From: JBFMFH01 sp040752275
GTDB lineage: Bacteria > Acidobacteriota > Vicinamibacteria > Vicinamibacterales > JAKQTR01
NCBI GenBank assembly: GCA_040752275.1
Contig: JBFMFH010000002.1
Location: forward strand, 74,809 to 138,808
Length of the DNA: 64,000 nucleotides
Direction of reading: 5' to 3'
Part shown: positions 1 through 7,504 of the stretch, in pieces
How the letters are laid out: each line of letters opens with the position of its first letter
How positions within the stretch are numbered: position 1 is the first letter of the stretch
Position numbers and translations under genes: made by a program
Notes under the pieces: generated by a model
The model's input: only the letters and a program-made list of their open reading frames with translations
Database searches by the model: none
Told to the model about the DNA's origin: nothing

Positions 1-853
1 CCGCCGCCACCTCGATGGGATCGTGCACCCGGGAGCCCGGCAATCCGGCGACATCAGGCCCGAGGCCGATGCCCACCGCCTTGATGGCGGGAATCGACAT
101 CAGCGCCTGGGCAAGGCGTCCGTCCAAACGCCGGTCCCACTGGGCGTAGCTGCCGAGGCCCGGCGGCACCCCGGTGGCGACGACCTCGAACGCTCCGCCC
201 AGTGTGTCTCCGGCTGTCTGCGCCCGGTCGATCGCGGCAATCATCGCCGACTCGACGCCGGCGTCGACACAACGCGTCGGAGACTCCGGGGGAAGCGCGG
301 CGATGCGGTCGAAGGACACCGTGTGCGGCGCGCCGAGGGCCACGCCGCCAATATCGAACACGTGGCTCGCGAGGCGAACCGAGAGGCAGCCCAACAACTG
401 CCGCGCCACCGCGCCGGCCGCCACACGCGCGGCCGTCTCGCGGGCGCTGGCTCGCTCGAGGACGTTACGGAGATCCCCGTGGCCGTACTTCAGGGCGCCG
501 GCGAGATCGGCATGGCCCGGACGAGGCCGTGTCACCGGTGCTCGCCGGGCGCCTCCGGCGCCTTCCGGAGGCTCACGGTCCGGATGCATCGTGAAGGACC
601 AGTTGACCCAGTCCCGATTGGGAATCAACAGTGACAAGGGGGAGCCCAGGGTCGTGCCGTGCCTGACCCCCGCCAGCACGACCGGGGCGTCGGCTTCAAT
701 CGACATGCGTCGGCCGCGGCCGTATCCGCCCTGGCGGCGCCGGAGATCCCTGGTGATGGCGTCGACGTCGATCTCGAGTCCGGCCGGAAGGCCGTCGAGG
801 ATGACGACCAACGCCTGGCCATGCGACTCGCCGGCTGTGAGAAAACGCAGCAT
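1..853 (-). CDS. aroC: Chorismate synthase, 5' part (C-terminus lies outside the window)
   Basis: Makes chorismate from 5-enolpyruvylshikimate 3-phosphate, the last shared step of aromatic biosynthesis; the family needs reduced FMN. The reverse-strand frame is open from about 865 to the window edge and begins MLRFLTAGESHG, the classic chorismate synthase N-terminus. The RRxxGYGRGRRM block and later GxPGSRVHDP segment also fit the family. Two in-frame ATGs exist, at 865 and 853. I chose 853 because it gives the canonical N-terminus and because a TATACA -10-like hexamer (866-871) abuts the upstream ATG. About 284 codons are visible of roughly 360-390. It lies near the aro/trp block but is divergent from the next gene. 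Confidence 0.93.
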   Translation of the reverse strand, partial: MLRFLTAGESHGQALVVILDGLPAGLEIDVDAITRDLRRRQGGYGRGRRMSIEADAPVVLAGVRHGTTLGSPLSLLIPNRDWVNWSFTMHPDREPPEGAGGARRAPVTRPRPGHADLAGALKYGHGDLRNVLERASARETAARVAAGAVARQLLGCLSVRLASHVFDIGGVALGAPHTVSFDRIAALPPESPTRCVDAGVESAMIAAIDRAQTAGDTLGGAFEVVATGVPPGLGSYAQWDRRLDGRLAQALMSIPAIKAVGIGLGPDVAGLPGSRVHDPIEVAA

Positions 854-1016
854 CCCGGCGGCCATTGTATACGAACTATTTGCACCATCGGCACCGCCTC
901 TGGCTGCGCCATCGTCGATCGCGGCCAAATGGCGCGCCTCTCGAGCCGGAGCCGTTCTTGCACGGGCACAACGCATGAGGCCGACACACGTCACCGGCGG
1001 CCGGGGGGTGCCCGCG

Positions 1017-4000
1017 ATGGTCATGAACCGGTTCCTCCTCCGGCCGCAACGTGCCGCGTTGGACCTCGCGACCGGATCTCGGGTCTGGATCACGCGCCGC
1101 AGCATTGACCAAGGGGAGGGGCCGACGGCGGCGTGCCTCGCGGGCCGGATCGCCGCGCTCGTTCATCCTGCCCTGGCCAGGCTGGTGGACTTTGGCGCCG
1201 ATGGCTGCGGCGGCTGGATCGAGGCGTGGGATCTGGACGGTTCGGACCCGCGCTGGGCCGGAGCCGCGCAGCGGACCGAGGAGGCCGTGGCGTGCGCCCG
1301 GCGCGCCCTCGGAGTCGTCGGGTGCCACCTGGTTCCCGGGGCCCGCATCCACGTGCGCACGATCGCCGGGAGGCCTGTCGTCGTGCCGACCTCGGGCACC
1401 ACAACCCTCGAAGAGGGGCCCGAGCCCGACAGCGGCCGGGTGGAGCGCACAATCGCCGCCGGCATTGCCGTCACGCGGCGCGTCCCTGCTGAGTACGAGG
1501 GTCTCGTCGACCTGCTCGACAGCTCGGACGCCTCGGGACCGCAGACGCTGAAGGTGGCGGCAAGCGCCGGAAGCGGCGTCACGACGCTGTTCGAGATGAT
1601 CGCGGCGGCGGCACGCTGCCGCGGATGGGTACCGGTGTCGGGTCGTCTCATCGACGCTCTGGATGGTGTCGAGATGGGCGCCGACCTGGCGGTGTTGCTC
1701 CGCACACGCCACGTCCTCGTCCTGCAGGACCTGAGAGCCGCCGGATCGGCTGAACGCCGGCGGCGAGGTAATGCCCTCGCACGGTTCCTGGGTGGGCTGG
1801 ATGCCGGCGGGGGCCGGCCGCACTTGACGCTTGTGGCGTCGGAGTGGCCCGCCGGACCCGGTCTGCGGCTCTCGCCATGGTCCGAGGCGGCACTGGCCAG
1901 GCTCGCGCACAACCTGGACCTGCCTGGGCCGGAGTGGACCAGGCGGCTCGACGCCGCCCTGCGCCGGGCAGGCGGCCGGCCCGGCGCCTTCGTACGCGCG
2001 CTCGGGCTTGGGACTGCCCGCCATCCGGAGGTGCCGTACGCCCGGCGTTCCGGTATCCCGACCGTGGTCCGGGAAGACCAGCCGGGGGCGGGGCCATATG
2101 CCCGCGGACGGGCGGACCCTGGAATGGTGCGGGCGCGCGAACAGGCCCGGACGGGCCTGTCGCTTGCCGGCCGAGGACGACATGCGGACGGCGCCCGGGT
2201 CCTTCAAGGGGCGCTCGGTGCCATGGAACGCCGCGGCGCCGACCTCGATGCCGGCTGGACCGCCCTGGCGCTCGCCCGGATCCTCTGGCGGCGAGGGTGG
2301 CTCGACCAGTCGCGCGCCGCCCTGCGCCGGACGCACGAGCACTTCACCCGTGCTCACGAGACCCGCGGGATGATCGCCGGGCTCGTGCTCCAGGCTTGGG
2401 TGGCTATGCACGACGACCGGCTGGCCGAAGCCGAGTCCCTGCTCCTGACCGCCCGGGCCGCCGCCGATCACGCCGCTTGTGACGCCCACCGGGCGGCGGC
2501 GGCCGTCTCGCTCGCCCTGTGCCACCGGTGGCAGGACCGGTGGGCGGAGGCCGCGGCGGCGCTGGACGGCCTTCCGGGAGCCTCGGGCGCGGCCGGGGTG
2601 GTCGCCGACGGCCCGGCGTCGGAGATGGTCTACGCGCCGGTGTCTCCGGAAGGGGAGAAGAGTCCACTGCCGGTCGGCTGCCCGTTTGCCGTTGCGCAGG
2701 TGCTTCGGGCGCTCGTGGCGTGCGGTTGCGGCGATGTCGGGAGGGCCGCCAGGGACCTGCATGCGCTGCGGGACTCGATTCCAGCGGGAGCCCTCTCGTC
2801 CCAGGGCTGGTTCGTCGATTCGGTGGCGCTGCGGGTCCACGGTGCGCTCGGTGACAGGGAGGCCATCACACGAGCGCTCGGCCGCGGTATCGCGCTGGCT
2901 CGCTCGTCACGCGAGCCGCTGGGCGCGTTGGAGCTGCGCGTGGCCCATGCCGAGGCGTTGCTCGACGCCGGCGACTCCAGAGCGTTTGGCGCCGCGCTGG
3001 CCCGGCTCGGCCGCTGGCGGCGCGCCCGAATCCCGGCCCTGCACCGCCGGAGGATCGACGCGCTCGAGCAGGGAAGGCTGGAGCCCAGGACCGTCGGGCC
3101 GCCTGGACCCTCTCCGTTTGCCCACCCCCAGGCGCTCTCGGTGCTGGCGGCATGCCGGGAGGGTGCCGACGAGCGGGAGCTCATCAACCGGGTGTCCGAT
3201 GGCGTCCGCAAGACGCTCGGTGCGCACGCGGTCACGGTCTTTGGGGCGGCGGAGGGCGTTCCCGACGTGCTCGGGCGCGCGGGCGCAGCGGCATCAGCGC
3301 CGCGTGCGTCGATGGTGACCCGCGTTCTCGCCTGCGATCTGGCCATCGCTCCTGAGCGCACCGCCCTGGGCGTCGAAGCCGCAGTCCCGATTCGGTACGG
3401 CGGCCTCACCGTCGGCGTCGTTCACGTCCGGTGGACCGCGCTGGGACGGCCCGAGCCGTCCGCGGTGCGGGCAGCGCTGACGGCGGCGGCCCTCGCGCTC
3501 GCGCCCGCGGTTCGGGTCCGGCTGGATGTCCGCCGGGAAGCCGACCGTGCCGCCGAGCCGCAGGACGAACTCCTCGGACACAGTGAGGCCATCGAGAAGG
3601 TCCGGGCCCACGTGCGCTCCGCGGCCGCCACCCCGTTTCCGGTGCTCGTGCAGGGGGAGAGCGGGACCGGCAAGGAACTGGTGGCCCGAGCCCTGCACCG
3701 CGCCAGCCCCAGACGCGGCCGGCGGTTCTGTGCGGTCAACTGCGCCGCGCTCGGCGACGAGCTGTTCGAGGCCGAGCTGTTTGGACACGCGCGCGGGGCG
3801 TTCACCGGAGCCGTCGCCGAACGAGCCGGGCTGTTCGAGGAGGCCGACGGAGGCACGCTGCTCCTCGACGAGGTCGGCGAACTCTCACCGCGGGCGCAGG
3901 CCAAGCTGCTGAGGGCGATTCAGGAAGGCGAGATCCGGCGGATCGGAGAGAACGTCGACCGCCGTGTCGACGTTCGGATTGTCGCCGCCACGAACCGGCG

Positions 4001-4553
4001 GCTGGAGGACGACGCGCGTGAGGGACGCTTCCGCCAGGATCTCCTCTTCAGACTGGACGTCGTCCGCATTACGATCCCCCCGCTTCGGGACCGCCCCGAG
4101 GATCTTGCCGACCTGGCGGTGCGCTTCTGGCGTCAGGCCACCGGACGGGTTGGGAGCCATGCCATGCTGGCCCCTGCGGCGATCCGCGCGCTGACGCGGT
4201 ACAGCTGGCCGGGAAACGCGCGCGAGCTGCAGAACGTGCTCAGCGCGGTGGCGGTACGAGCTCCACGGAGCGGGGCCGTGGGGCCGTCGTGGCTCCCGGC
4301 GACGCTGACCGGCGGCCGGCTCCCCGAGCCGGCGTGCCGCGGCACGCTGGCGGAGGCGCGCCGGCAATTCGACGAGCGGTACATTCGAACGGCCCTGGCC
4401 CGGCACGGCGGCCAGCGGGCCCGAACGGCCCTGGCGCTGGGTCTGACGCGCCAGGGCCTGGCGAAGCTGATCGACCGCCTGGGAATCGGAATTGACGCTG
4501 GGCAGTCGGACACTCCCGCCACCATTCGGGATAGTCCTCCTCGCTGTCCCTGA
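1017..4553 (+). CDS. Large sigma-54-type transcriptional activator (TPR-like, GAF, AAA+, Fis HTH)
   Basis: A predicted cytoplasmic activator of 1178 residues. The AAA+ domain begins near residue 850 with Walker A GESGTGKE (about 880), the sigma-54-contacting GAFTGA loop (about 927), and LLLDEVGEL as Walker B. A Fis-type helix-turn-helix ends the protein (RARTALALGLTRQGL). Upstream lie a GAF-like region (about 700-830) and helical TPR-like repeats (about 380-680) rich in Ala and Arg. The first 350 residues are unrecognised, perhaps a decayed kinase-like or ATPase domain. There is no receiver domain, so the input is probably ligand or protein binding. The frame is open far upstream, but a GGGGGTG ribosome site 8 nt before 1017 and divergence from aroC favour this start. 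Target promoters are unknown. Confidence 0.85.
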   Translation: MVMNRFLLRPQRAALDLATGSRVWITRRSIDQGEGPTAACLAGRIAALVHPALARLVDFGADGCGGWIEAWDLDGSDPRWAGAAQRTEEAVACARRALGVVGCHLVPGARIHVRTIAGRPVVVPTSGTTTLEEGPEPDSGRVERTIAAGIAVTRRVPAEYEGLVDLLDSSDASGPQTLKVAASAGSGVTTLFEMIAAAARCRGWVPVSGRLIDALDGVEMGADLAVLLRTRHVLVLQDLRAAGSAERRRRGNALARFLGGLDAGGGRPHLTLVASEWPAGPGLRLSPWSEAALARLAHNLDLPGPEWTRRLDAALRRAGGRPGAFVRALGLGTARHPEVPYARRSGIPTVVREDQPGAGPYARGRADPGMVRAREQARTGLSLAGRGRHADGARVLQGALGAMERRGADLDAGWTALALARILWRRGWLDQSRAALRRTHEHFTRAHETRGMIAGLVLQAWVAMHDDRLAEAESLLLTARAAADHAACDAHRAAAAVSLALCHRWQDRWAEAAAALDGLPGASGAAGVVADGPASEMVYAPVSPEGEKSPLPVGCPFAVAQVLRALVACGCGDVGRAARDLHALRDSIPAGALSSQGWFVDSVALRVHGALGDREAITRALGRGIALARSSREPLGALELRVAHAEALLDAGDSRAFGAALARLGRWRRARIPALHRRRIDALEQGRLEPRTVGPPGPSPFAHPQALSVLAACREGADERELINRVSDGVRKTLGAHAVTVFGAAEGVPDVLGRAGAAASAPRASMVTRVLACDLAIAPERTALGVEAAVPIRYGGLTVGVVHVRWTALGRPEPSAVRAALTAAALALAPAVRVRLDVRREADRAAEPQDELLGHSEAIEKVRAHVRSAAATPFPVLVQGESGTGKELVARALHRASPRRGRRFCAVNCAALGDELFEAELFGHARGAFTGAVAERAGLFEEADGGTLLLDEVGELSPRAQAKLLRAIQEGEIRRIGENVDRRVDVRIVAATNRRLEDDAREGRFRQDLLFRLDVVRITIPPLRDRPEDLADLAVRFWRQATGRVGSHAMLAPAAIRALTRYSWPGNARELQNVLSAVAVRAPRSGAVGPSWLPATLTGGRLPEPACRGTLAEARRQFDERYIRTALARHGGQRARTALALGLTRQGLAKLIDRLGIGIDAGQSDTPATIRDSPPRCP

Positions 4554-4556
4554 CCA

Positions 4557-5969
4557 CTACCTGGGGACAACCGGCTCCTTCGTGCGTCGCTGCAGGGCCA
4601 GCAGCGCACCGTTGCCGGGGTCGCGCTCAAGGCCGCGTCCGATCGTCCTGCGGGCTGCCTCGCCCTGTCCGGCGGCGATCTCGGCGGCGGCCAGTTTCGC
4701 GAGCAGCGCAACCGAGACGTCGGCCGTGGCGGCGGCCTGCTGCCACGCGCGGAGTGCCCGATCGGCGTCACCCAGCCGCTGCCGCGCGTCTCCCAGCCGC
4801 TCGAGCACGGATGCACGCCGTGACTGGGTCTCGGGGGCGAGCGCGACCCACCGTGCGAGTGCGTCGGCGGCCGACTCCCAGTGTCGGAGGCGCTCGGAAG
4901 CCACCGAGAGCCAGAGGAGCGCGTCGAGATCGATGGGCAGGGTGCGGGACGATTGCAGCAGCGCCGCCTCGGCCGCGGCGATGTCGCCGCCGGCCAGCAG
5001 GGCGCGTCCGTACAGGCCGAGCGTCTCGCTCGACGCACCCGGCTGTCGTGAGAGCGGCTCGAGTGCCTCGACGGCCTTGCGCAGGGCCACCCGATCGCGC
5101 CGCGGCTCGGCGGCGTCGAGCCAGACGCGGCCGAGGGCCTGGTAGATGCCGACGCTGTTCGGATACTGCTCGGCTGCCCGGCCCAGCAGCGTCACGGCGA
5201 TGTCCGTGCGGCCGGCCCTGGCGTAGGCCAGCCCGACGGCGACCTGTCGATCGACCCGGTCAGGCTCAAGGGCGGCCACCGCCTCGAGCTGGGCAATGGC
5301 CTCCCGTGTGCGGCCGGCCAGCCGGTACCCGGCTGCCAGCTCCTCTCGCGCCGCCACGAGGGCCGGCGCGAGCCGGACGGCCTCCTCAAAGGCCTCCGTG
5401 GCCTCGCGCGTCTGCCCCCTGGCGTGCAGGCAGAGCCCGAGCACATAGTGCGCCTCGCCGAATCTGTCGTCCAGGTTGATGGCCTTACGGAGGGGCAGCA
5501 GAGCACCCGTTGCGTCGCCGGCGCGGTAGAGGGCGATCCCGAGCTTGCACAGGATGCGAGGGTTCCGGTCGTCCAGCTCCGCACAGGCCCGATAGCTCTC
5601 GGCAGCCCGATCGTAGCGTTCGAGGGCGTGGTTGACGTCCCCGAGCAGCTCGGCCGGGCGCGTGGCCTGGGGATCGAGGCGGGCGGCCGCCCGCAGGTCC
5701 CGGAGCGCTGCGTCCAGCTCGCCCCGGCGGCGGTATGTTTCCCCACGCTTGAGGTACGCGATCATGGCGTCGTTCTTGAGCGCGATCGCGCCGCTGTAGG
5801 CCTCGATGGCGACGTAGGTTTGCTCGTCAGCAAGGGCTGCGTCGCCTTCTGCCATCAGCCGCTGGTACTCACGTTCGCGGCTCAGCGTGGTCAGCACGAG
5901 GATGCTGGCGACGACGAAGACCACCAGCGCCGACGCCGCCATCCACAGTCGGGTCATCGTCGCGACCAT
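4557..5969 (-). CDS. Membrane-anchored TPR protein
   Basis: 470 residues. A single hydrophobic segment near residues 6-26 acts as signal anchor; the rest is a solenoid of about a dozen 34-residue TPR units with typical spacing of W/L/G/Y/A/F/A/P (for example AIxLKND, LDPQAT, PALVAAREELAAGYRLAGR). TPR arrays mediate protein-protein contacts, here presumably in the periplasm; no enzymatic domain is visible. An alternative start at 5957 (MTRLWM) would drop four residues. It converges on the sigma-54 activator (3 nt apart) and is divergent from the ECF sigma gene. No partner can be named from context. Confidence 0.8.
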   Translation of the reverse strand: MVATMTRLWMAASALVVFVVASILVLTTLSREREYQRLMAEGDAALADEQTYVAIEAYSGAIALKNDAMIAYLKRGETYRRRGELDAALRDLRAAARLDPQATRPAELLGDVNHALERYDRAAESYRACAELDDRNPRILCKLGIALYRAGDATGALLPLRKAINLDDRFGEAHYVLGLCLHARGQTREATEAFEEAVRLAPALVAAREELAAGYRLAGRTREAIAQLEAVAALEPDRVDRQVAVGLAYARAGRTDIAVTLLGRAAEQYPNSVGIYQALGRVWLDAAEPRRDRVALRKAVEALEPLSRQPGASSETLGLYGRALLAGGDIAAAEAALLQSSRTLPIDLDALLWLSVASERLRHWESAADALARWVALAPETQSRRASVLERLGDARQRLGDADRALRAWQQAAATADVSVALLAKLAAAEIAAGQGEAARRTIGRGLERDPGNGALLALQRRTKEPVVPR

Positions 5970-6052
5970 GGTAGCAGGACTTGGAACCTTTGCCCCACCT
6001 TCGTGTCTAACCTCAGTAGGCAGGCAGCCCGGTTGGCGCCCGGAAAGAGCAC

Positions 6053-6082
6053 CTGACAAGGGGTTCGGCGGGCTGCTATAGT
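6053..6082 (+). promoter_or_regulatory. Sigma-70-type promoter of the ECF sigma/anti-sigma operon
   Basis: CTGACA (6053-6058), an 18-nt spacer and TATAGT (6077-6082). The predicted transcript would start near 6089. This rules out the GTG at 6081, which lies inside the -10, and helps choose the downstream GTG at 6117 as the sigma factor start. Confidence 0.6.
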
Positions 6083-6116
6083 GCAGGGAGATGAAAGGGT
6101 GACCGAGGGAGCATCG

Positions 6117-6725
6117 GTGAAACCAGCACCCGCCCTGAGCTGGCCGGATGTCGCCGACCAGGAGGCCGTGATCGTCAGCCGCTGTGTCGAGGGCGACGAG
6201 GAGGCGTGCTCGGCCCTTGTGGCCCAGCACCAGCGACTGGTCCTGCAACTGGCCTTCCACCTGCTTGGCGACTACGAGGACGCCCGCGATCTGTCGCAGG
6301 ACGTCTTCCTGCAGGTCTTCCGCACCATCGGCCGTTTCCGCCGGCAGTCGGCGATGCGGACCTGGATCTACCGCATCGTCATCAATCAGGCGCGCAACCG
6401 GCAGCGCTGGTGGCGCCGCCGGCGGCGTGCGGATCAGATCTCCCTCGACCAGCACATCGAGGAGAACGGCGACCGCTTGACGGCGGATGGGTCGCTGGAC
6501 CCCCATCGGATGCTGAACCAGAAGCATCTGGCATCGCAGGTCTGGCAGGCGCTCGACGGGCTGCCCTTCGAGCAGCGGACCGCCATCATCCTGCGCGAGA
6601 TCGACGGGTTGAGCTACGACGAGATCGCCTTCTCGCTGGGCATCGCCATCGGAACGGTGAAATCGCGACTGACCCGCGCGCGCGAGGCGCTGCGAGCCCG
6701 GTTGCGGGATGTGAGGGTGGCATGA
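6117..6725 (+). CDS. ECF (sigma-E-like) RNA polymerase sigma factor
   Basis: 202 residues with sigma region 2 (LLGDYEDARDLSQDVFLQVF, then FRRQSAMRTWIYRIVINQARN) and region 4 (LPFEQRTAIILREIDGLSYDEIAFSLGIAIGTVKSRLTRARE region, helix-turn-helix). It would direct RNA polymerase to a stress or envelope regulon. The start is GTG 6117, preceded by GAGGGAG at 6105-6111; GTG 6099 is a second option. An Arg/Trp-rich linker (RQRWWRRRRR) separates the two domains. The stop overlaps the ATG of the next gene (ATGA), so sigma and anti-sigma are translationally coupled. Confidence 0.92.
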   Translation: MKPAPALSWPDVADQEAVIVSRCVEGDEEACSALVAQHQRLVLQLAFHLLGDYEDARDLSQDVFLQVFRTIGRFRRQSAMRTWIYRIVINQARNRQRWWRRRRRADQISLDQHIEENGDRLTADGSLDPHRMLNQKHLASQVWQALDGLPFEQRTAIILREIDGLSYDEIAFSLGIAIGTVKSRLTRAREALRARLRDVRVA

Positions 6726-7504
6726 AGGCGCTGGCGTGTTCCGCCGTGCGGGCGCGGCTGTCCGCGTTCCATGACGGCGAGCTTCCGGTCGGCGAGCAGG
6801 TTCTGGTGGAGTCGCACCTGCGGATCTGCCGTAGCTGCGCGAGCGAGGCCGCAGAATTCGTGAGTCTGGGCGAAGCGATCCGGGCTGCCGCGGTCCTGCC
6901 GATCGGCACGGACGAGTTGAGCGCGTTCCAGGAGGACGTGGTGAGCCGGCTGGCCGCCGAGTACGAAGCGTCGGTACCGGTTCAGGTCGGGCACTGGTTC
7001 GACGACATGCGGCTGGGGGTGGCTGCGCTCGGGTCCACCGCCGCGTCGTTCGTGTCGGTGATGCTGGTCGCCGGAATCTTCTACTTCGGCCCTCAGAGCC
7101 AGCGATCCGATTCGCTGGCAGGGGTCATGGAAGTGATGAGCGCGGCGCGCGCGACGACGACCGTGGGCACGCAGTTGCCGAGCCTGCCTTCGGCGGCCGT
7201 GATCTCGCGGGAGGTCTTCGAAGACGAGGACGCGGTCTTCGCGCTGGCTGCCGTGGTGACGCGCAACGGCCGGGTGAAGAACCTCGAGATCGTGCTGTCG
7301 GAACAGCGGACCACCGCCGAGCAGGAACGCGTGCTGCGACTTCTGGACCAGGTCTCCCGGGCCAGGCTTGAGCCGGCGATGATGGGAGGCTCCCCCGTCG
7401 CGGCGCGCACCGTCTGGCTCCTCGCCCACACGACGGTTCGCGCGAAACTGCCGCCCAAGCAGAGCTCCGTGCCGCGGGCGGCTGGCCGGACGGCCCTCAT
7501 CTGA
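6722..7504 (+). CDS. Zinc-finger anti-sigma factor with a TonB-C-like periplasmic domain
   Basis: 260 residues. The N-terminus carries an H32-x3-C36-x2-C39 motif (SHLRICRSC) of the ZAS/zf-HC2 anti-sigma fold. A membrane segment follows at about 98-123, then a probable periplasmic region. Residues 170-237 (VVTRNGRVKNLEIVL ... ARLEPAMMGGSPV) resemble the C-terminal domain of TonB energy transducers (G-x-V then a strand, helix, and RFxPA-xxxGxPV). The zinc-finger and coupling to the sigma gene are directly visible; the TonB-C likeness is by eye and needs a profile search. It would hold the 6117 sigma factor at the membrane until a signal arrives. The last 8 nt overlap the convergent propeller gene. 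Confidence 0.82.
   Translation: MKALACSAVRARLSAFHDGELPVGEQVLVESHLRICRSCASEAAEFVSLGEAIRAAAVLPIGTDELSAFQEDVVSRLAAEYEASVPVQVGHWFDDMRLGVAALGSTAASFVSVMLVAGIFYFGPQSQRSDSLAGVMEVMSAARATTTVGTQLPSLPSAAVISREVFEDEDAVFALAAVVTRNGRVKNLEIVLSEQRTTAEQERVLRLLDQVSRARLEPAMMGGSPVAARTVWLLAHTTVRAKLPPKQSSVPRAAGRTALI

Noticed and set aside
174..1016. Long open frame upstream of the sigma-54 activator
   Set aside because: It lies opposite aroC and its translation is low-complexity; the ribosome site and family content point to a start at 1017.
876..2840. Long minus-strand ORF of 654 codons
   Set aside because: Antisense to the activator gene in GC-rich DNA; composition is Arg/Pro/Gly-rich with no domain.
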